DNA from: Brachionus koreanus
Lineage: Eukaryota > Rotifera > Eurotatoria > Ploima > Brachionidae
Direction: 5' to 3'
Assembly (NCBI GenBank): GCA_016987375.1
Contig: PJRA01000143.1
Span: 457,458 to 483,188, forward strand
Length of the DNA: 25,731 nt
Shown: one piece after another, positions 18,640 to 25,731 of the stretch
Layout: each line of letters opens with the position of its first letter
Position numbering within the stretch: the stretch's first letter is position 1
Position numbers and translations under genes: made by a program
Notes under the pieces: generated by a model
What the model was told of the DNA's origin: nothing
The model's input: the letters and a program-made list of their open reading frames with translations, nothing else
Databases searched by the model: none

Positions 18640-20520
18640 AGTGTTCATTCAGAACAAAATATAAAATTATGCGAAATTAAATAAAGAAACGTAATTATCA
18701 GAATTTAATGACTTTTTACTAAGTGAAATAATGACATGTCAGTAAAAAATGAAACATTGAACATTGATTTAACAAAAAAAAAAACAGAATTCATCTTTTA
18801 TGACATGTCTTAAAAAATGAATAAAAAAATTCTTTTTGAAAAAAAACTTCTGACTTTAATTACATTTAGATTTATTTTAACAGTATCTCATAATGGCTAA
18901 ACCAAATTTTTAAATTTTTTTAATAATTTCATTATTAATTACATAACATTATTAATTTGATTTTTATTTTTTTTAAATAAGTGCTCAATTTTGAATAACA
19001 TGTCACTAAAATAGAGTACTCTATTTCAAAGACGGGTCAATCAATTCGGATAATTACGTTAAAATTAATGAATAAAAAAAGGTTAAATAAGTTGAAATCA
19101 ACTAAAAAGAAATTGAAAACAATGTTTAAGGATATTAGATACATCTTGAAAATTGTTTTTTTGTTATAGTTTCCTTACCGAGCTAATGCTCTTCATTTTA
19201 AAACATTAAAATTAAAATCTAAATAAAATAAAAATTATTTTTATAAAATAGAAAAATATTAAAATAAGATACAATTAAATAGAGAGTGACAGTATACATT
19301 ACATATGTTTAACTATTTTTTTTTATTTGGACTGTTACACCAGAAGGTCTTCAGCCTAGTTTATTTAAAGCAAAATATACTATATAGTAAAAGTCTGAAA
19401 GTAAAATAAAATAAAATGAGCCTAAAATGTTTTAAAAGAGTCTAAAATTTTGTTTTTGAATGGACAAAATAATGTTCTAATCGTTTAACTATTTTATGGC
19501 CTGTACTGTTATTCAAATGGTTTTAATGATTCTTAAATTTGTCTATAAAAAGCAGAAAATTTTTTTCTAACATTTTCTAACACTAACACGATATTAAAGG
19601 TAATTAAGTAACAAGTACCGAAATTAATAATGAGAGAATTATCGATTCTAACCATAAACACTTAATGTATGCTTTATTTGTCTGTAAATCTTTGGGCTTT
19701 TTAGAAATGAGTGGTTATTGCCGATGAATTTAACTAAATTAGTATAATTAGACTTTATGACGTCATTCTGTTTAGATTAACTTTGCTTTATTGATTAGCT
19801 TAATTAAGTTGGTAATGCTTAATCAGCGTATTTCTGGGGTTCCTTAAAAAAATATTTTTCTACATTAATTCTAATTAGCTTAGTTATCTTTTTTTTTCTA
19901 TAAGATATTTAATTAAAAGGCTTGGAAAGCATCAAAACGTTTTTGGAAACCTAAATCAAAGAGCATACTGATCTAATCTATTTTTAAAATAAATTGGATA
20001 AATTTAGTACTTCTGATTAAGGCATCACTCAAAATGTCACTAATGACTTAATCATGCCAAATCTCTTTAAAAGATTAATTAAATATTTTTAAAAAAAAAT
20101 TCTATTTAAAAAATTTTGTGTCTTTGTGAGTGTACGGACTAATTTAATGTAAGAAAGAGAAAAAAGCATTTAACAATGATAGACAATTTCTCAAGACTAA
20201 TATAAAATATGCTTTATTTGTTTTAATTTTTCTTCTTATTTATCTTTGTTTAAATAATTTAAGTATTTCTTATTTAAGTTGTTCATTCTTGACAACGAAG
20301 AAGATAAAATTTTTGAGTTGAAGCAAACTTGTCTACAAGGTTTGATTATTTGTTTAGAATTAAATAAATATTTCAGTTTAGAGAAAAAAAAGAAAAAAGT
20401 TAAAATAATTTAACTATACAACAAGATAGGATTAGTTACATTTAGTGATTTATATATGATTTTCAATTTGCTCTTCTAAAACTCAATTATTACGAGAAAA
20501 ACTATGAATTGTTTGAATGA
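18640..20520. other. AT-rich stretch with short repeats, no gene recognised
   Basis: Contains an exact 18-bp palindrome AAATAGAGTACTCTATTT at 19009-19026. A repeated ATGACATGTC plus AAAAAATGAA motif occurs at 18731 and 18800. A patch at 19325-19385 whose minus strand ends AACAGTCCAAATAAA looks like a retroelement 3' end. No coding exon was seen. Confidence 0.45.
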
Positions 20521-20527
20521 CAATAGG

Positions 20528-20600
20528 TTTATTTTATTTAAAATATACTTCGGCAAAGCCTTGGCTGGTTGGAATGGAAACCTAGTCATTCCTTTCAGTC
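20528..20600 (-). mobile_element. candidate LINE or SINE 3' end
   Basis: The minus strand reads GGTTTCCATTCC, then CAGCCAAGGCTTTGCCGAAG with a small GGCTTTGCC hairpin, followed by TTTAAATAAAATAAA. A GC-rich hairpin followed by an A/T tail is typical of non-LTR 3' ends. No coding part is attached. Confidence 0.35.
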
Positions 20601-21273
20601 ACATGAAGAATATTTTTGAGTAATAAAATAAAATTGAAACAAATTGTTAAATTAGATTAAAGTTACATATTAAAAAAATGACAATAGGTTAAAACCTCAT
20701 GTTTTCATTGCAGTATTCTTAAATTAGTTACCATTTTTATTTAAATTATTAGTTATTATAAAAGCCAAATATAGTCCAAAGATCATAGAGTGAAATAATG
20801 AGAGATATTTTTAAAACGCTTGGCTAGGTTAATTTGAATAGAAACAAACTGTTTTATTTTTTCTTTAATGATTATTTGTTTCAACTTTGTTCAAAATTTT
20901 GTGCATTTATACTCATTAATGCTTTTATTAGAAAATATTTGGTTATGATTTTTGATGATTTTAAGGATCTTGGTTTGAATTTTATGTAGTTAGGCTTTTA
21001 TATTTTCATTTTTTATAAAGAAATATAATTTTTTTTTAAAATTCAATAGGAATTACTTTTTAACATGTACAAAATGTGATTTGAAACAGATTTGAATCTA
21101 CTTAACTTGGTAATATTTTTTTTTACCTGCAGTAGTGGTGAACGCTAAGAAATTTTATATTAAAAAAGAATTATCAAAGTAGCAAAGCAAGGATTCAGTG
21201 TTAACACATTCCACCCTTGTAGCTTAAGGAGAATCGTAAAAATACACTAGAAATCAAAGAGCCCATGCGTAAA

Positions 21274-21290
21274 GTCATATGTCATATGAC
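21274..21290. repeat. palindrome GTCATATGTCATATGAC
   Basis: Two perfect 8-bp arms around one central base. It lies just left of a TTAA-CACTAG junction (21296), so it may be part of an element end. Confidence 0.5.
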
Positions 21291-21295
21291 TCGTT

Positions 21296-21969
21296 TTAAC
21301 ACTAGTACGTCCGAGCAGTTTTTTAGACCTTTTTTTGAAAAATTGAAACTTGATTTTTATCAGACATAAAAAAATTTTTATAAAATTGCTTTTATTAGCT
21401 AAAAATTTTGATTGTAATTTTTTAGAAAGAGAATAAATTTTCAAAGAAAATGTTTAATTTATCTTAATAATTTTACTTGAAATTTTAACGAAAAATCAAT
21501 CGAGCTTTATAATGTTAAAAAATGAAAAATAAAATCAATTAGTTTAAAGAAATATTTTTATTTTAAAATGAAAATTAATTAGTTAAAAAAAATTTTAAAT
21601 CACAAATGTTAAATAAAGTTAAAATAATGTTAAATAATGAATTATAAAAATTCGAATTTTTGTCTTATATTTCTAAAGGATCACAAGTGGCGACTCATAA
21701 TTTTTGAAATTGCTGGTCTTTTTGTCTTATGTCGCGCTTTGGAAGTCTATTGAAGGGCTTTTTTGGTATCTTTCATTCTAAGTACCATCGCAGTCTTAAT
21801 GACTAATGTTCTTAATGACTTGATAGGTTTGAATTTGTTCTTTTGTACAGGTCAGCATTCAAAAATGCCTCAAGCCTTTGGGCTAACTTCTCGACAACCT
21901 AAGTTTATAAAATTAGTTACAAAGAAATCAAAAACTCAGAAAGAAGTAAGTCCAAAAGAGTAGTGTTAA
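21296..21969. mobile_element. candidate piggyBac-like element (TTAA...TTAA)
   Basis: TTAACACTAGTACG at 21296 faces TAGTGTTAA ending at 21969, giving TTAA on both sides and inverted CACTA ends. piggyBac elements duplicate TTAA and begin with C-rich CTAG-like termini (family knowledge). Pairing beyond five bases is not convincing. Inside, a 66-codon plus-strand frame (21763-21963) ends GLTSRQPKFIKLVTKKSKTQ; its 21851-21945 part is bounded by TTTGTACAG and GTAAGT, so it could also be an exon. Low confidence. Confidence 0.25.
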
Positions 21970-21999
21970 TGAACGACACATTTCAATCATGTCAGTCAT

Positions 22000-22880
22000 G
22001 ATGCTTGAAACTGAAAATCTTCGGGGAAAAGAAAAGTGAAAAATTTACTGCTTAACAGGGATGTACTATCAGAACTAGAGATCATGACATGATCTTGAAT
22101 TCAGAGTCAGAACCATGTCCGAAACATCAAGTTTCATATTTGTTAAAAAAATAAATTTCATAATTTCAAACTATTTGGAATTAGGTAAAAATTTAAAAAA
22201 TAGAACAAAAATTAATGCTTAAAAAGCTTATAACTTTTTTTTTTTTTAAGGTTTTTATTAATTCTCTTTTTCAAAAATTTTAATTTAAATCAATTTTAAT
22301 TTTATTTTTTAAAATCAATTGTAATATTTTTTACACATAAGGTAAATAAATAATTAAGATAAAAGATAGAGAAGCAGAGCCATTAATGTTACGTTATTTA
22401 TTTTTTATTTTAAAAAATGCAATAATTTTAGATGTGAATTTTTTGGTTATTAGATTATTTTATTTTCTCGTAAGAGGAGTCTTCTAATGAAGAATATTTG
22501 TTAACTAAATAAATAGCAATATTTGATTATAATAATATTTTTCAGAAATATAAAATTTTATTTTTTAAATGTGTTTATTAATCTCAATTTTAAACATAAC
22601 TGATTTATATTTTCCCTGCGCTCAGTGATTTTCTAAGACACGCGTAAATTGTAAAAAAAAAAGCTTATTTTTTACGCACAGTAAAAGACTTATTTTGACG
22701 TTGTCATAGAACATCATAAATACTTTAATTAATACTTTTTATTTACTACCTTATGTTTTCTTTAGTCAGTTGTAATTAATAAAATTCAACTCAAAATTAT
22801 GACCTAAAGAATGCAGACTGAAAAAAAGGTTTACTGAACTGCCTGGGGCTCCGGGCGAAATCATTTTTAACAAAAAAAGA
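22000..22880. other. AT-rich stretch, no gene recognised
   Basis: An imperfect inverted match between about 21999 (GATGCTTGAAACTG) and 22136 (ATCAAGTTTCAT) hints at a small element. A palindrome GATCATGACATGATC sits at 22080-22094 between them. A GC-rich patch CTGCCTGGGGCTCCGGGCG at 22839-22857 is unexplained. Confidence 0.4.
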
Positions 22881-22888
22881 CATATTTA

Positions 22889-23337
22889 AAGTGCTTCTTG
22901 GTAGAGTGAAACGTTCTGTTCCTGAAAGAGGAAAGGAATGAAGGCGATTCTAAAAAAATAGCATTCTGATTCCATTCCGTTACATCCATTGTGTTCCATT
23001 TCATAAAATTTCCTTATAAATTGCCTTTAAAGTTTTTTTTTTAAACTTTTTTATTCTGAATAGTTTATTGTGAAATTTAAAAATTTTTTATTGTATTTAT
23101 TAAATTAAATATTGAAATTCATTATACTATAAAATAATCCTGAACTTTATTTTGATTTAAATAAAAAAAGTTTAAATAAAGAACTTTAGAGGCAATTTAT
23201 AAGGAAATTTTATGAAATGGAACACAATGGATGTAACGGAATGAAATCAGAATCAGAATGCTTTTTTTTTTTTAGAATTGGTCTCCATTCCGTTCCTCTA
23301 TTAGGAAAAGAACGCTCCACTTTAGCAAGAACCACTG
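22889..23337. mobile_element. long-TIR MITE, about 450 bp
   Basis: Left arm 22889-23053 and right arm 23161-23337 are reverse complements with high identity, separated by about 107 bp of A/T sequence. Matched blocks include GCATTCTGATT, then CATTCCGTTACATCCATTGT and GTTCCATTTCATAAAATTTC. Read inward from the right end it starts CAGTGGTTCTTGCTAAAGTG, a terminus of hAT type (inference). The left end reads AAGTGCTTCTTGGTAGAGTG. An 8-bp target duplication is not clear. No coding capacity; a 63-codon frame at 23210-23401 is fortuitous. Confidence 0.82.
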
Positions 23338-23339
23338 TA

Positions 23340-25270
23340 TATGAGGTAGTAATGTAAATATCAAATAAAAAAAAACAAAAATTCTTCCTATTCTTATACA
23401 TGTTACTGACGGGTGGCCAAAAATGGTTGTCCTAAAATTCTTTTAGAAAATAAATGATGATATTAATATGATATAAAAGTGAAACTTAGAGGATTTAAGG
23501 CATTTTTTTTCTAGTTTCTAAAATTCATATTTTTTCTGAAACTTACTATCAAAATTTAGCAATCTGGCTTTTTAATTAACCTCTAGCTACGACTTTTGTT
23601 GTCCTCATATGACACCATTAATGTGTTGCTAGTTTAATATACCATTTTATAAAGAATTTTTGATTAAAATGAACAATTAATTGTTTTTTTCCGTCTAGTT
23701 TTCAAGAAGATATGACTTTTATTAAATTTGAACTTTTACTATTTTTTATACTTTTACTTTTACTATCTTTTACTATTCAAATAGTTGTTATTGAAAATAG
23801 ATTGCTTGAAAGTTGAAAACTTCAACATTGATCTCTTGACCACAAGACTATTATTTTGAACAATAATCAAAATAAACCAAAATAAATGACTTAAAAAACA
23901 AATTTTAACAAAAGTAGAAAGGTAGAAAAGTCTATTAATACTAAATAGCTTTTTATTTACAACTAATCAGATACTACAGACAAGCTTTGAAAAATTAATT
24001 TATATAAAGAATTTTTAATTTGAAATTGAATAAAATGAATAAATTAAATTAAAAATATAGAGGATCATAAGTCGAATTTAATCTAATGGTAACTACTTAA
24101 AAAGGTACTAGCACTGGTTAGTGAAAATCAATACTTACTACTTTCTTTAACGAACAACAAACATTATCTATAGAGCTACTCTTCGTTTCAAAAAGTAATA
24201 AAATTTTTTTTAATTATGTTTTGTGTTTTTTAAAAATTTAAAATTGAATAAAAAATTTATTATAGAATTTTTTTTTATTTAATTTTTGATAAAAATAATG
24301 ATAATTTTCTGTTGTTGCCAGACATCTTTGTCTGTTTGTGACTAAAAAGAAGCACTATATTCCAGCAATTTGAAGTATGCTTTCACGTTTTTTACTATTA
24401 GACAAAGAATCCATATTCAATCAAACACATTTATTTGCTATATATTTTTTACAGCTGCTGACTAAATTCAAAATTGAAGAAAATAATTTTTAGAACAATC
24501 TAGGCAATTTGTACTGCTCTGCATCATCATGTCATTAAGAAGCTGATAAAAGAAGAGAAAAAAATACCTAATAATTAAAAAAAACTTAATTATTAGGCAT
24601 TTTGAAATTTTTTTTCTATAATCGCTCATAGAGAAAAAATTCTGTCTAGTCTAGCTAATTAAATAGAAAATAAAGATAGCACTGTTTTGTCTTAATTTTT
24701 AGATGCATTAATTTTTTTAAATAACTTATTAAAATTTAATTATTTTACATGCTTAAAAACTGTCCAAAATTTAGGTATTTTTTAGAACTAAAGAAAAAAA
24801 TACAAAACAATTCCAGGTCTTAGTTGAAAATCGAATGGTTTTATCTGTTCAGTTAAATTTCTAATTTTTAAAATGCAAATATTTGTAAGTAGTATTTTAT
24901 CTATAAATTTTTCATACTTTAATTAAAAGTTTATTTGTTATCAAGGACGAGAAATAAATTAAGTGTCTGCTAGGAATTTGTCAGTAAAATATGAGAAAAT
25001 TAATAATGAAAATTCAAAATGAAAATGGAAATTTTTTAAATACAGCTATGTAAAAAATAAAGAATTGACTAATTTTTTTACTGTTTACTTGGTTTTGAAT
25101 TGTAATAGAATGGAATAGGAAATTTTGAGGCAGTTTTTTTACGGCTAAATTTTTTATTCTCTTAAAAAAAATCGTTATTTTAATTTAACAAAAACAATCC
25201 AAATCATTCAATTAAAAAGTTAAGAAGCGAGTTGAGGCATTCTTTTTATCTGAATTTGATTCTTTTATAT
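23340..25270. other. AT-rich stretch, no gene recognised
   Basis: A segment at 23409-23450 (GACGGGTGGCCAAAAATG, GTTGTCC) has the look of a Tc1-like terminus without a partner. A perfect 12-bp stem CCTAATAATTAA/TTAATTATTAGG sits at 24567-24597. No exon was identified. Confidence 0.4.
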
Positions 25271-25390
25271 TGTGTACTTCAATATTCATTTCGTCACTAA
25301 ACATTATTTGTCTCCATTCAGTCTTGGTGGATGCTTAAATTTATTAAGATCATTACCTATTTTGATAAATGATTTTCAATTTTGTCATAA

Positions 25391-25449
25391 TAGTGCTTTT
25401 CGCAAGGAAAGAAGAAGAATTCGAGAGATACGAGCGATTTTAATGAACT
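25391..25449 (+). other. purine-rich exon-like segment, unproven
   Basis: TTTGTCATAATAG precedes and GTGAGTATTT follows a GC-richer purine-rich segment, fitting splice-site patterns. It lies in a 68-codon open frame (25272-25478) reading AFRKERRRIREIRAILMN here. A second open stretch begins after TTTTATTTTAG at 25530. No family was recognised; chance is quite possible. Confidence 0.15.
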
Positions 25450-25731
25450 GTGAGTATTTAGGGGAGATTTTTTATTAGATACAAATAACTGAATTAATTT
25501 AAAATTTTGTATTTTTAATTTTATTTTAGACAGAACAGCTCTTGGGTGAACAAAAAATAAAAATGGAATATATTGTAAATAAAAATAAGATCATAAGAAG
25601 CGCCGTTTATGTGCCTATTATGAATAAGTTCGCATTATTTTACTAAAAAGAAACATCCTTTTTTTTACTTTTTTTTAAAAGAGCAATTTTTTTGGTTTTC
25701 TTACGAAAATTTGTCTTAAGTTTAATTCTTG

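Noticed and set aside
21247..21444. 65-codon minus-strand open frame
   Set aside because: Lysine/phenylalanine-rich translation of A/T runs; no motif.
23210..23401. 63-codon minus-strand open frame
   Set aside because: Lies mostly in the right arm of the 22889-23337 MITE; no coding support.

Overview
The window looks like an AT-rich animal genome, most likely an invertebrate. The organism cannot be fixed from sequence alone; a rotifer-like or arthropod-like genome would fit. The evidence is one intact intron-bearing cytosolic ribosomal protein gene (RpS3, minus strand, 250 codons in four exons) and a surrounding graveyard of eukaryotic transposons (non-LTR, LTR, mariner, hAT, foldback elements). 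No bacterial-type operon, tRNA, rRNA or CRISPR array was seen.

Layout. About 1.45-3.36 kb holds RpS3, read right to left. Every one of its three introns contains structured sequence: a 12-bp GC-rich hairpin in intron 1, three tandem paralogous H/ACA-type small nucleolar RNAs in intron 2, and a strongly folded region of unknown class in intron 3. RpS3 therefore also appears to be a host gene for small RNAs that guide rRNA modification, so one transcript would supply a ribosomal protein and ribosome-assembly RNAs.

The rest is gene-poor. At 0.49-0.9 kb is a degenerate non-LTR reverse transcriptase fragment. At 4.2-4.9 kb lie a probable solo LTR and an internally deleted mariner transposase. At 7.74-7.94 kb is a perfect 41-bp inverted repeat. 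Between 9.3 and 11.1 kb is a nest of elements: a LINE 3' end, a foldback element with 13 copies of GTGACCA/TGGTCAC and an internal zinc-finger relic, a second LINE fragment, a foldback MITE, and a relic of an unknown repeated protein. Between 12.8 and 13.9 kb are several broken minus-strand coding fragments (an AT-hook protein, an unidentified fragment, a hAT transposase C-terminus, and another copy of the unknown repeated protein). LINE fragments with recognisable 3' tails lie at 14.5-15.2 kb and 18.1-18.6 kb. A nearly perfect 103-bp direct duplication lies at 17.2-17.7 kb, and a ~450-bp long-TIR MITE at 22.9-23.3 kb. The last 2.4 kb shows no convincing gene.

All calls come from reading the sequence; no database search was run. 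Protein family names for the decayed fragments rest on motif recognition and should be checked by translated searches.
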